A DNA stretch of 43,696 nt from JBBIMP01 sp037444305 (lineage in GTDB: Bacteria > Acidobacteriota > UBA6911): assembly GCA_037444305.1 (NCBI GenBank), contig JBBIMP010000041.1:1-43696 (forward strand), given 5' to 3'. Positions 27,290-35,620 of the stretch are shown here, piece after piece (position 1 is the stretch's first letter; each line of letters begins with the position of its first letter). The notes beneath the pieces were generated by a model, which was not told the DNA's origin, made no database searches, and was given only the letters and a program-made list of their open reading frames with translations. A program made the position numbers and the translations under genes.

Positions 27290-29089
27290 CTAATGCCCGA
27301 CCCAGCCCTTGAGGATCGCGGCCTGCTCCGGCGTGGGATCCGGCTTCCGCCTGATCCGGTATCCGGGATCGATCCTTTTCCCCAGGACGATCGAGGCTTC
27401 CCGTTCCTCGCCCCCGCGCCTGTATCGGACGATGACGGTGTCGCCCGGCTTTTTCGCCGCGACGGCTTCCCTCCACCCGGCCGCGTCGAGAGCCCTCCCG
27501 TCAATCGCCAGGAGAACGTCCCTCGCGGCGATACCGGCCTTCCCGGCCGGCGAATTCCGGTCGACCCGCGTCGCAACCAGCACGCCTTCCCGGACCTGGA
27601 CCTCGGCCCCGGCATCGGGCTCGTCCAGCTCCCTGCGCGGCTCGGCCTCGAGCCCTGCGTAGCCCAGATACTTGGCATAGTCGAGCGGCATGGTCGTGTT
27701 CGCGTAGTCAAAGATCTCGTCCAGCGGCGCGCCGGCGATCCGCTCGCAGACGGTCTTAAATTCGGCTTCCGTGAATCCGCGGCCCTTCTCCTTGTGGAAT
27801 TCGAAGTAGAGCGCCCTCATCACGTCGTCCAGGGACTTCGCTCCGCCGGTGGCGTGCCGGATCGCCAGATCCATGAGCAGCCCGATCACCGCGCCCTTCT
27901 CGTAATAGGAGATCGATTTTTCCGGATCCCCGCCGAAGGGTCCCTGGTCCCACGAAGCCCAGCTCGACTCGGCGGCGCTCTGGACGAGACGGCCGGGCCG
28001 CCCTTCCAGCAAGGCGATCGGCCCGCCGACCGCGGCCAGGAATTCGTCCGGCGTCGTGAAGCCGGCCCGCCGGAGGATGACGTGCTGGTAATAGGAGGTG
28101 AAGCCCTCGGACACCCAGAGAAGGCGCGTCCGGTTGGGGCCGTCGTAGTCGAAGGGGCCCAGTTCGACCGGCCGGATGGTCTTGACGTTGTAGAGATGAA
28201 AAAACTCGTGTGCCAGGAAAACGAGGAAACTCCGCGTCGCGCGTGGAGCCTCAGGCGTGAAGCCGCCAAAACTGATGGCGGTGGAGTTGAGGTGCTCGAT
28301 CCCGCCCTGCCCGGGGCCGACGACCTGGAAGGTGTAGTGTTTGTAAGGGATCTCGCCTACGATCGAGACGGCGGCCTCCACTAGCCTTGCCAGGTCGGAG
28401 GCCAGACCCGCCCGGTCGAACTCGCCCAGGTTCCATCCGACGAAGGAATGCGGGACACCCCGGACCTCGAAAAGGACGCGATCGAGGTTCGAGACCAGGA
28501 TCGGGCAGTCGTAGAGAACGTCAAAGTCGGGCGCCGTGTAGGTATGAAGCTCGCCCGGGACGGGGTCGAGCCCGGTCGAAACGTCCCGCCACTTCTCGTA
28601 AGGCTTGATCCTCACCGTCACCGGATGATCGATCCGTCCCGCGACGTGCATGAATACGCCGACCGGGGCGATGTAGGCCCGGCTTTCATCCAGATAGCTG
28701 TGGACGATAAAGCGGACCGTCGCTTTCACACCGTAGGAGATCACGACGGACGGCGCCCCGCCCGTGCGGATCCGCCACGCGTTGCCGGAGACCTTCTCCC
28801 ATTCAAGGGGCGCCCCCGAACCGTCGGCGGGACGGAAATCGACCACGTTTTCAGGGTATTTCTGGACCCCGTAATAGCCGGGCATCCAGACCGGCATCTT
28901 CAGGTCCAGCGAGTCGCCGGCGAATCCATCCGCCCGGAGAATCACCCGGAAGGTCTGCGAGGCGGGATCGTCCATAGAGACAGAGTAGGCCAGCGCGGTT
29001 TGCGGCTGCGGCGTCGCAAGCGGCGCGGCCGCCGCGACAGCGGCAAGCCATATCGAAACGAAGGCAAGCGTCCGGATCCGGTTTTTCAT
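27290..29089 (-). CDS. M61 family (glycyl-aminopeptidase-like) zinc peptidase with PDZ domain
   Basis: A 599-residue exported peptidase. A signal peptide (MKNRIRTLAFVSIWLAAVAAA) leads to an N-terminal beta domain, then the thermolysin-like domain with zinc motif HEFFH (near 290) and a downstream Glu in WVSEGFTSYY. A PDZ domain covers about 500-585 (NSPAGKAGIAARDVLLAIDG). M61 enzymes cut N-terminal residues or act on periplasmic peptides. No Shine-Dalgarno is clear; a perfect TATAAT lies 7 nt before this ATG, so the alternative ATG at 29098 would fall inside the -10 box. GH43 follows after 63 nt. Confidence 0.9.
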   Translation of the reverse strand: MKNRIRTLAFVSIWLAAVAAAAPLATPQPQTALAYSVSMDDPASQTFRVILRADGFAGDSLDLKMPVWMPGYYGVQKYPENVVDFRPADGSGAPLEWEKVSGNAWRIRTGGAPSVVISYGVKATVRFIVHSYLDESRAYIAPVGVFMHVAGRIDHPVTVRIKPYEKWRDVSTGLDPVPGELHTYTAPDFDVLYDCPILVSNLDRVLFEVRGVPHSFVGWNLGEFDRAGLASDLARLVEAAVSIVGEIPYKHYTFQVVGPGQGGIEHLNSTAISFGGFTPEAPRATRSFLVFLAHEFFHLYNVKTIRPVELGPFDYDGPNRTRLLWVSEGFTSYYQHVILRRAGFTTPDEFLAAVGGPIALLEGRPGRLVQSAAESSWASWDQGPFGGDPEKSISYYEKGAVIGLLMDLAIRHATGGAKSLDDVMRALYFEFHKEKGRGFTEAEFKTVCERIAGAPLDEIFDYANTTMPLDYAKYLGYAGLEAEPRRELDEPDAGAEVQVREGVLVATRVDRNSPAGKAGIAARDVLLAIDGRALDAAGWREAVAAKKPGDTVIVRYRRGGEEREASIVLGKRIDPGYRIRRKPDPTPEQAAILKGWVGH

Positions 29090-29096
29090 GCCCCAC

Positions 29097-29102
29097 ATTA
29101 TA
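29097..29102 (-). promoter_or_regulatory. TATAAT -10 box 7 nt before the M61 peptidase start
   Basis: A perfect TATAAT on the minus strand (29102-29097). The ATG at 29089 follows after gtggggc, so a transcript would begin at the start codon. No convincing -35 hexamer is present at 16-18 bp. Confidence 0.45.
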
Positions 29103-29132
29103 AACCGGAGTTCGCCCCACCGGTGTCAGGCC

Positions 29133-29520
29133 TTGAAAATTGAATCTAGAATCGATTACTTACCCACCTACTCTCCCGACGGAAAGAAGATCTGTTTCAC
29201 CTCCGGCCGCTCCGGGGACCTGGAGATCTGGGTTTGGGACGGTGGCGGCAGCAATCCCAGGCGGCTGACCTTATTGAAGCATTGGATGACCGCAGTATGC
29301 GCCTGGTCCCCCGACGGTAAACAGATCGGCTTCATGTCCAGCAAGGGGGGGGAGCCTGGGGATCTACGTAATAGATGCGAGCGGAGGATTTCCGCGCAGG
29401 CTTACGTCCGGGCCTGCGGAGGAGGCGGCGCCGCGATGGTCCAGAGATGGCCGCTGGATCCTTTATGATGTCGATGATGCCCCGGAATCCGACATCATCC
29501 TGGTCGAAAACTTCCGCTAG
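29133..29520 (+). pseudogene. C-terminal fragment of a TolB/WD40-like beta-propeller protein, frameshifted
   Basis: The plus strand encodes PD40/TolB-type blades: YLPTYSPDGKKICFTSGRSG then LEIWVWDGGGSNPRRLT and AWSPDGKQIGFMSSKGG. At a run of eight G (29345-29352) the frame breaks; removing one G continues the protein as SLGIYVIDASGGFPRRLT to WSRDGRWILYDVDD and the stop at 29518-29520. Only about 130 residues remain, with no start or upstream domain. Such propellers often follow a winged-helix domain in large regulators; which parent it had is unknown. The indel may be a sequencing error, but the gene is truncated anyway. Confidence 0.7.
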
Positions 29521-29527
29521 GGCAGGG

Positions 29528-30640
29528 CTAGCGCAGCAGGAGGTTCTTTTCTTTCCAGAAGACCAGCACCGGGACATCGGTTTCGCGCAGCTCCGCGATG
29601 CCCGGTATGGCGCGCAAAACCTCCGCCAGTTCCGTGGAGTCATTCGGGATCTCCACGACGGCCGCCGCTTGGTCGCAGAGAACGTCCACCCAGTATCCCG
29701 CCGTGCGGTAAAACCGGCGGTCGCCGACCATTTTCGTCCGCTCCGCACCCGCTTTATCCCGGAGCGAGCCGGCCATCGTCCGGATGGCCTCCTGAGGCGA
29801 TTCCGCCGGCCGCGCACGGAATTCCATCACGGCATCAGCCGGAGCCTGGGCCGTCACCGCCCGCACACCCATCGCCCCCCTGCCCGCAACCGCTCCTACC
29901 GCCTGCTTCTGTTCCGCCGGTTCCTGCCTTTCCTTCTGACGGATTTCCCCGACCGCCACGGCGGCGGCAGCTACAGGCTGGGGTTGCACCGCCGCGGGCG
30001 CCGCTGCTGCCTTTTCCCCGACTCCCGTCTCCACTCCCACCAGAAGGTCCTTTTCGACCGCAACGGCCTGGACTTCCTTTTTCGCGACGGCGGCCCCTTC
30101 AACCTCAGGTTCCGTTATTCCGCCATAGAACCCGGCCTTTGCGGCCGATCGCGCCACAGCCGGACGCGCTGCGGACGCTTCAGGCGCCTTCGGCGCGAGT
30201 TCACGATCCGCCGGCCGGAGATCCGCGAGCGGTTCCTCCCGTTGTACATCCTGCCTCAATTCCGCGACCTGGACCGGGGCCGCATCCGACGCCCCTTCCC
30301 GGCTCATCCGGTATAAGACCGAGCCTCCGACAACCATGGCCAGCGCGGCCGCCATGGCCAGGACACGCGGCTGCAAAAAGCCTGTCCAGGCATATCTCCT
30401 CGCCACCGTCGCGGGCGCCGCGACAGGCGCCTCGTCCTCCACGGCCGCAGCCAGGGCGATCACCCTCCGGCAGTAGCCGCAGCTCGCGGCGTGGTTTTCC
30501 ACCTGCTGCGCCTCCGACGGGGCCAGCGCCCCGTCGAGCCAGGCGGCCATGAGATTGTCGTCGGGACACGCGTGCCCGCGCTCCGCGCCCCGGGCTTCCA
30601 GACTCCTGCGGATGGCCGCATCTATGCGTGTATCATTCAC
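29528..30640 (-). CDS. Membrane anti-sigma factor with N-terminal zinc-finger domain
   Basis: A 370-residue protein. The N-terminus has an anti-sigma zinc-binding pattern (NHAASCGYC, His-x3-Cys-x2-Cys, about 48-54). A membrane helix lies at about 90-111. Beyond it is a long periplasmic Ala/Val/Pro/Glu-rich linker (about 115-265) and a compact C-terminal domain with VGDRRFYRTAGYWVDVL. Its ATG overlaps the stop of the sigma gene (ATGA at 30640-30637), so it is translationally coupled and presumably inhibits that sigma factor until an envelope signal releases it. The signal is unknown. Confidence 0.8.
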   Translation of the reverse strand: MNDTRIDAAIRRSLEARGAERGHACPDDNLMAAWLDGALAPSEAQQVENHAASCGYCRRVIALAAAVEDEAPVAAPATVARRYAWTGFLQPRVLAMAAALAMVVGGSVLYRMSREGASDAAPVQVAELRQDVQREEPLADLRPADRELAPKAPEASAARPAVARSAAKAGFYGGITEPEVEGAAVAKKEVQAVAVEKDLLVGVETGVGEKAAAAPAAVQPQPVAAAAVAVGEIRQKERQEPAEQKQAVGAVAGRGAMGVRAVTAQAPADAVMEFRARPAESPQEAIRTMAGSLRDKAGAERTKMVGDRRFYRTAGYWVDVLCDQAAAVVEIPNDSTELAEVLRAIPGIAELRETDVPVLVFWKEKNLLLR

Positions 30641-31620
30641 CGTCGTATCCTCAATTTATTGGACGCAAAAAACCTGCCGCCTTGCGCCCCTTTTTTCCTG
30701 GAGCCCGGATTCTCCGCCGCCGGCGCCAGCGCGTCATTCAGCGAAAAACTCCCGTCGCCCGCAGCCGTCTGCCAAAGCCCCTGAAGCTCACGGCTCCTGA
30801 GCCCGTGCCGCCGCCCCAGTTCTTTTTCCACCCCCTTGCGGATCGCGCGCCGCAACTTTTCCAGGCGCCGGGATGCCGTTGCCTCATGAAATCCAAAGCG
30901 GCGCCCGATGGCCTGCAGCGGCAATCCCTCCACGTAATACAGGCCCAGCATGAGTCGGTCCGCCGGCGGCAGCTTGCCAATCTCGCAGGCGACCGCCTCG
31001 CCGATGATGCGCCCCCAACCGTCATCCAGCGGCTCCTGCCCGGGGCTTGCTTCCGGGGCCACCGGCACAGGTTCCACCGGGCTCGAACCACCCTCGTCGC
31101 CCAGCGGCACCTCCTTCTTCATCTTTCTTAAGCGGTCGATGGCGGCGTGCGCCGCCGAGACCCGCAGCCAGGACTTGAGGCTCCCTCGCCCGTTGTAGCC
31201 CGCCAGCCCCGATGGCCGAGGGGCTTCGCCGCAATCCCCAGGGACCGGGCTTCCGCATCCGGCCGCGCAGTTCATCAGACCGGCGAAGATTTCCTGTGCC
31301 AGATCCTCGCCATCCTCCCGGTTCCGGCAGGCATACACGGCGCTGCGTTTCAGCTCCGGGAGATGTTCGTCCGCGAAGACCTTCCACGCCGCCGGGTCGT
31401 TCAAGGCGCAGGCCGCTGCCAGATACAGGTCTTCCAGGTGGAGCCGCGCCCATTCCTGCGGCAACGGTCCCGCCTCCACGCCCCTCCCGGGAAAGATCTC
31501 TTGCAGCTTCCGGCAGAACAGATCGAACGGCAGGTCAATGCCGGGATAGCGCTGCCGGCAGTGTTCGAAGATCTCCTGGATTGCTTCCTTGGTTTCCTTA
31601 GGGAACATCGGTTTCTTCAC
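30637..31620 (-). CDS. Large ECF-type sigma factor
   Basis: A 327-residue sigma factor starting at GTG 31620 (an ATG at 31608 is an alternative). After an N-terminal domain of about 65 residues, region 2 is recognisable in DPAAWKVFADEHLPELKRSA and EDGEDLAQEIFAGLM with GRGSLKSWLRVSAAHAAIDR. Region 4 contains LPPADRLMLGLYYVEGLPL and the helix-turn-helix IGRRFGFHEATASRRLEKL. About 60 extra residues follow. The extended layout resembles ECF factors of Myxococcus-like and acidobacterial genomes. It is coupled to the anti-sigma gene and diverges from nuoF. Confidence 0.85.
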   Translation of the reverse strand: MKKPMFPKETKEAIQEIFEHCRQRYPGIDLPFDLFCRKLQEIFPGRGVEAGPLPQEWARLHLEDLYLAAACALNDPAAWKVFADEHLPELKRSAVYACRNREDGEDLAQEIFAGLMNCAAGCGSPVPGDCGEAPRPSGLAGYNGRGSLKSWLRVSAAHAAIDRLRKMKKEVPLGDEGGSSPVEPVPVAPEASPGQEPLDDGWGRIIGEAVACEIGKLPPADRLMLGLYYVEGLPLQAIGRRFGFHEATASRRLEKLRRAIRKGVEKELGRRHGLRSRELQGLWQTAAGDGSFSLNDALAPAAENPGSRKKGAQGGRFFASNKLRIRR

Positions 31621-31846
31621 GTTGGCGAACCTGCGCCTGTTTTCATCCTGCTCGAAATCCCCAGGCAGTTATACCGCGAGAACAGCGTTAATCCGATATT
31701 TCGGTGGATTTTCTCCGCGGGTTTTCTCCGTGACCTCCGTGCAATGCTTTCCTGTTTCCCGCCGGCATCCGGGCTGGATCGGATCCTGCCCTGTTGTGGT
31801 AGTATTAGCACCTCAATTTTCTCCGATGAAAGGAACCGCGGCCGCG

Positions 31847-33112
31847 ATGAGCACGAAGATCCTGACGAGGAACATGCACATTCCCAACCTCGCCCAGATC
31901 GAGGTTTACGAATCCGCGGGCGGGTACCAGGGGCTGCGCAAGACGCTCAAAGAATACAAGCCGGCGGAGGTCATCGAGGTCGTGAAAAAATCGGCGCTGC
32001 GCGGCCGCGGGGGCGCCGGCTTCCCAACCGGCCTCAAGTGGAGCTTCGTGCCGAAGAACACCGGCAAACCCACTTACCTGTGCGTCAACGCCGACGAGAG
32101 CGAGCCAGGGACCTTCAAGGACCGGCTGATCATCGAGAAGGACCCGCACCAGCTCCTCGAGGGGGCCATGATCTCGGCCTACGCCCTGGACTGCAAGCTG
32201 GCCTTCATCTACATCCGCGGCGAATTCGTGCACCAGGCGCGCCTGCTGCAAAAGACCATTGAGGAAGCCTATGCCAAAGGCTATCTCGGCAAAAGCATCT
32301 TAGGCACCGACTTCTCGCTCGACATGATCGTCCACCGCGGCGCCGGCGCCTACATCTGCGGCGAGGAGACGGCGCTGCTGGAGTCCATCGAGGGGAAGCG
32401 CGGCCACCCGCGTCTCAAACCGCCGTTCCCCGCGGTCGTCGGCCTCTACCAGTGCCCGACCGTGATCAACAACGTCGAAACGATTGCCAACGTTCCGCAG
32501 ATAATGATCAACGGCCCGGAGTGGTTCGCCGGCATCGGGGTGCCGAACAACTCCGGCACAAGGCTGTTCGGCGTCAGCGGCCACGTGCAGCGGCCCGGCG
32601 TCTACGAGTTCCCCATGGGCATCACACTGCGCGAACTCCTCTACGATCACTGCGGCGGCATGCGCAACGGCAGGAAATTGAAGGGGGTAGTGCCCGGAGG
32701 TTCCTCGGTCCCGATCCTGACCCCGGACCAGATCGACGTCAGCCTCGACTTCGACTCGGTTGCGAAGGCCGGGAGCATGCTCGGCTCCGCCGGCGTGATC
32801 GTCATGGACGACTCCACCTGCATGGTGAAGGCCATCCGGCGGATCACAAGGTTCTACGCCGAGGAGTCGTGCGGCCAGTGCACCCAGTGCCGCGAGGGGA
32901 CCGAATGGCTCCTGCAGATCCTCACACGGATCGAAAAGGGGCAAGGCCGGCCGGGAGAACTCGAAACCATCCTGGACATCTGCGAAAGCATGAAGGCGCG
33001 GACCATCTGCCCGCTCTCGGATGCGGCGGCCATGCCGGTCGAGAGCTACGTGAAGAAATATTACGACGAGTTCGACGCCCACATCCAGCATCGGCGCTGC
33101 GTGGTTGCGTGA
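31847..33112 (+). CDS. nuoF: NADH-quinone oxidoreductase subunit F (lone copy)
   Basis: A 421-residue NuoF: the FMN/NADH site (GRGGAGFPTGLKW at about 52-64), NADESEPGT, GAGAYICGEETALLESIEG and the 4Fe-4S ligands SCGQCTQC plus a later Cys in TICPLSD. In complex I it takes electrons from NADH to FMN. Size fits complex I rather than larger hydrogenase or formate dehydrogenase homologues, but those partners cannot be excluded. No nuoE, nuoG or other nuo gene is nearby. Start chosen at ATG 31847 (AAAGGA 12 nt upstream); ATG 31826 is an alternative. Its stop overlaps the next gene. Confidence 0.92.
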   Translation: MSTKILTRNMHIPNLAQIEVYESAGGYQGLRKTLKEYKPAEVIEVVKKSALRGRGGAGFPTGLKWSFVPKNTGKPTYLCVNADESEPGTFKDRLIIEKDPHQLLEGAMISAYALDCKLAFIYIRGEFVHQARLLQKTIEEAYAKGYLGKSILGTDFSLDMIVHRGAGAYICGEETALLESIEGKRGHPRLKPPFPAVVGLYQCPTVINNVETIANVPQIMINGPEWFAGIGVPNNSGTRLFGVSGHVQRPGVYEFPMGITLRELLYDHCGGMRNGRKLKGVVPGGSSVPILTPDQIDVSLDFDSVAKAGSMLGSAGVIVMDDSTCMVKAIRRITRFYAEESCGQCTQCREGTEWLLQILTRIEKGQGRPGELETILDICESMKARTICPLSDAAAMPVESYVKKYYDEFDAHIQHRRCVVA

Positions 33113-34173
33113 ACCGTCCGGGACGGCCTCCCTTGTCGAACTGCGAAAAACTCGGATACCTGATCGAGGATGCCTACCTGCAGCACGACCCCGGCCCCCG
33201 GCACCCGGAGTCGCCCAGCCGGCTGCACGCGATCCGGCAGGCGCTGGTGGATCGCGCAATCGCCGGCTGCTGGACCCGCGTGGAACCCCGCGCCGCCCTG
33301 CCCGAAGAGCTGGAGGCGGTGCACCATCCCGCCCTCGTGGACCGCATCGAGCGGGCCACACGCCACGCCCCCACTTACCTCGACCCGGACACCGTGGTCT
33401 CGGAGATGAGCTACGGCACCGCGCTGCTGGCGACCGGCGGAGTCCTCAACTGCACCGAGGCCATCTGTTCGGGCCGCCTGGACCGCGCCTTCGCCTTCGT
33501 CCGTCCGCCGGGGCACCACGCCGAGCCCGACCGGGCGATGGGCTTCTGCCTCTTCAACCACATCGCCGTGGCCGCGGCCTGGGCCAGGAAAACGGGTCGG
33601 CTGGAACGCGTCGCGGTGGTGGACATCGACCTGCACCACGGGAACGGCACGCAGGCCTGCTTCTACGACGACCCCGGCGTGCTCTACATTTCGACGCACC
33701 AGTACCCCCATTATCCCGGCACGGGCGGGTTCGACGAGACCGGGCTGGGCGAAGGCAGGGGTTACACGCTGAATTTTCCGCTCCCGGCCGGCACCGGGGA
33801 TTCGACGCTGGTCCCGCTCTATTCCCACATCGTCGCGGCGGTCCTGGAGCAGTACGACCCGCAGCTCATCCTGGTGTCCGCCGGCTTCGATGCCTTTCAC
33901 GAGGACCCGTTGGGCGGGCTCAGGGCATCGGCGGCGGGCTACGGCGCTATAGCCGCATCTTTGATCAGAACGGCGGACAGGTGCTGCGGCGGGAAGATCT
34001 GCTTCACCCTCGAGGGCGGATACAGTCCGCGCGGTCTGCGGGACTGCACGGCCTCGGTTCTTGCGGAGATGGAAGCGGCGAGCACGCCGAAAGTCTCCGT
34101 CGCCGAGGACGAGCTCTTCAGGGCCATCGCGAGGTACGCGGGCGAACGCCTCGGCCACAAGTGGAAGTGGTAG
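33109..34173 (+). CDS. Histone-deacetylase family (acetylpolyamine/acetoin-utilisation-like) hydrolase
   Basis: A 354-residue zinc deacetylase of the class II/AcuC-like family. Active-site landmarks: RPPGHHAEPDRAMGFCLFNH, DIDLHHGNGTQACFYDDP with Asp and His zinc ligands, STHQYPHYPGTG, and LVSAGFDAFHEDPLGG. In bacteria these enzymes remove acetyl groups from proteins, polyamines or small molecules. Start set at GTG 33109, overlapping the nuoF stop (GTGA); TTG 33133 is an alternative and neither has a strong ribosome binding site. Coupling to nuoF is unusual and its meaning unknown. Confidence 0.88.
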   Translation: MNRPGRPPLSNCEKLGYLIEDAYLQHDPGPRHPESPSRLHAIRQALVDRAIAGCWTRVEPRAALPEELEAVHHPALVDRIERATRHAPTYLDPDTVVSEMSYGTALLATGGVLNCTEAICSGRLDRAFAFVRPPGHHAEPDRAMGFCLFNHIAVAAAWARKTGRLERVAVVDIDLHHGNGTQACFYDDPGVLYISTHQYPHYPGTGGFDETGLGEGRGYTLNFPLPAGTGDSTLVPLYSHIVAAVLEQYDPQLILVSAGFDAFHEDPLGGLRASAAGYGAIAASLIRTADRCCGGKICFTLEGGYSPRGLRDCTASVLAEMEAASTPKVSVAEDELFRAIARYAGERLGHKWKW

Positions 34174-34366
34174 CTCCGCGCCGCCAATCCCGGACACCAG
34201 GAAGCGGGCGAACCGCTCCCCAGCAGCCCGGCTGGCCGGGTGAAGCCCTGCCTGCGTTTGTCCGCATGCCGGAGCAATTTTCCCATTCGCCTGCCGCCGC
34301 TAATGGTGAATAATGAAGGCTGGAAAAGCGTCCGCCGCCAAGACCCGCAGGCGCAAAGGAGGGAGC

Positions 34367-35089
34367 ATGTCGCCGCATTTGAAAACCAGGATCCTTGTGG
34401 TTGCCGCCTGCGTCTTAACGGGCACACTCACCGAAGCGGTGTCGCAGTGGAATAAGAAGCCCTACGCCAAGTGGACCGCCTACGACGCCGAGAAGGTCCT
34501 GAACGACTCCCCCTGGGGCAAGACCGATGTCCTGACCACCCTCGGCGCCATGTTCCGGCAGGTGCCCACCAAAGGAGCCGGAGGCGCTACGACGCAGAGC
34601 GAGAACATACACGTGAACTTCCGCCTGCGTTTCCTCTCGGCCAGGCCGATTCGCCTCGCCGTCGCCCGCCTGCTCGAAATCAATCACAAGGGGTCCCGCA
34701 CGCCGGAGTTCGAGCAGATGCTGCGGACGATGACCACGGGGGAGTTTGTCGAGTACATCGTGGTGACGCTGAGCGTGGACGCGCCCGAGCCGGGGATGAG
34801 CCTGCAGCAGGCGCTGGCTGTCCTTCACCGGCAGTCGACCACGGCAATCCGGCAGACAACCTACCTCGAGGCGCTCGACGGCGCGAAGGCGTTCCTGCTG
34901 GAGTACCAGCCGCCGCGCGAGGATGGCCTGGGCGGCCGGTTCCTCTTCCCGCGGGTAGTCGAAGGCAAGCCGTTTCTCACGCCGGAGAGTCGCGAAGTGA
35001 GGATCGTGTCGGAATTCTTCCCGAACCACCGGATCGACAAGCGCTTCAAGCTCAAGGACATGGTCTACGAAGGGAAGCTGGAGTTCTAA
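34367..35089 (+). CDS. Secreted protein of unknown function
   Basis: A 240-residue exported protein. Start at ATG 34367 with aaaggaggg upstream; a longer start at 34313 would add a basic segment before the signal peptide (LKTRILVVAACVLTG). The mature N-terminus, KPYAKWTAYDAEKVLNDSPW, resembles a domain I have seen in uncharacterised acidobacterial proteins, but I cannot name a family. The rest is alpha/beta with no catalytic motif recognised and no membrane helix after the signal. The ribosome binding site lies in a repeat-like cgcaaaggag sequence. Confidence 0.65.
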   Translation: MSPHLKTRILVVAACVLTGTLTEAVSQWNKKPYAKWTAYDAEKVLNDSPWGKTDVLTTLGAMFRQVPTKGAGGATTQSENIHVNFRLRFLSARPIRLAVARLLEINHKGSRTPEFEQMLRTMTTGEFVEYIVVTLSVDAPEPGMSLQQALAVLHRQSTTAIRQTTYLEALDGAKAFLLEYQPPREDGLGGRFLFPRVVEGKPFLTPESREVRIVSEFFPNHRIDKRFKLKDMVYEGKLEF

Positions 35090-35090
35090 C

Positions 35091-35357
35091 ATGATCACCC
35101 CCGACCTTATCGCTGCCATCCTCCGCCAGTACATCCTCGGGCTGCATTCGCTCCACGGAATCTCGCACTGGGCCCGGGTTCTGGAGAACGGCCTGAAGCT
35201 GGCCGGGACGACGGGCGCAAGCGCCCAGGTAGTGCAGCTCTTCGCCGTATTCCACGACGCCCGCCGGCTCAACGAGTACCGGGATCTCGGACACGGGAAG
35301 CGCGGCGGGGTGCAACAAAAGCAAATGATCGCGGACGGCTATTCCCACCATCCCTGA
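35091..35357 (+). pseudogene. Truncated HD-domain protein (N-terminal fragment)
   Basis: Starts at ATG 35091, one base after the preceding stop. The first about 70 codons (LHGISHWARVLENGLKL and LFAVFHDARRLNEYRDLGH) match the start of an HD-type phosphohydrolase-like domain with the paired His-Asp in FHDARR. After GHGKRGG the expected second half is missing, and the frame ends in unrelated sequence at 35357. The remaining His/Asp metal ligands are lost, so it should be inactive. Confidence 0.65.
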
Positions 35358-35358
35358 G

Positions 35359-35557
35359 GACTACTCCAGCCACCCGCGGACGATCCGCCGCGACCTGCTG
35401 GCCCTGGAAACGCGGTTCCCGATATACACCGAGCTCGTAGGCTGGATCCTGAGCTTCGGCCCCGGAGTGCGCGTGATCCGTCCGCGGGCGCTGCGCGCCA
35501 GGATTCTCGAAAGCGCCGCGGCCATCCTGGCCGGGGAATCCCGGCCCGGCCCGTGAG
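35359..35557 (+). pseudogene. Deleted WYL/YafY-type transcription regulator remnant
   Basis: In the frame ending at the TGA 35555-35557 the sequence reads EDYSSHPRTIRRDLLALE then TRFPIYTE, the end of an N-terminal winged-helix domain of YafY-type regulators. This is joined to LVGWILSFGPGVRVIRPRAL, the last segment of a WYL domain. Around 200 or more residues that normally separate these parts are missing, though the frame is kept. The upstream QQKQMIADGYS in another frame (about 35315-35347) may belong to the same lost N-terminus. Confidence 0.6.
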
Positions 35558-35620
35558 CGTTCGCTGCGATTCTGTGTTTCGGCCGCGACAGCGCAAAGGT
35601 CCACGAATCACGGCAGCACG

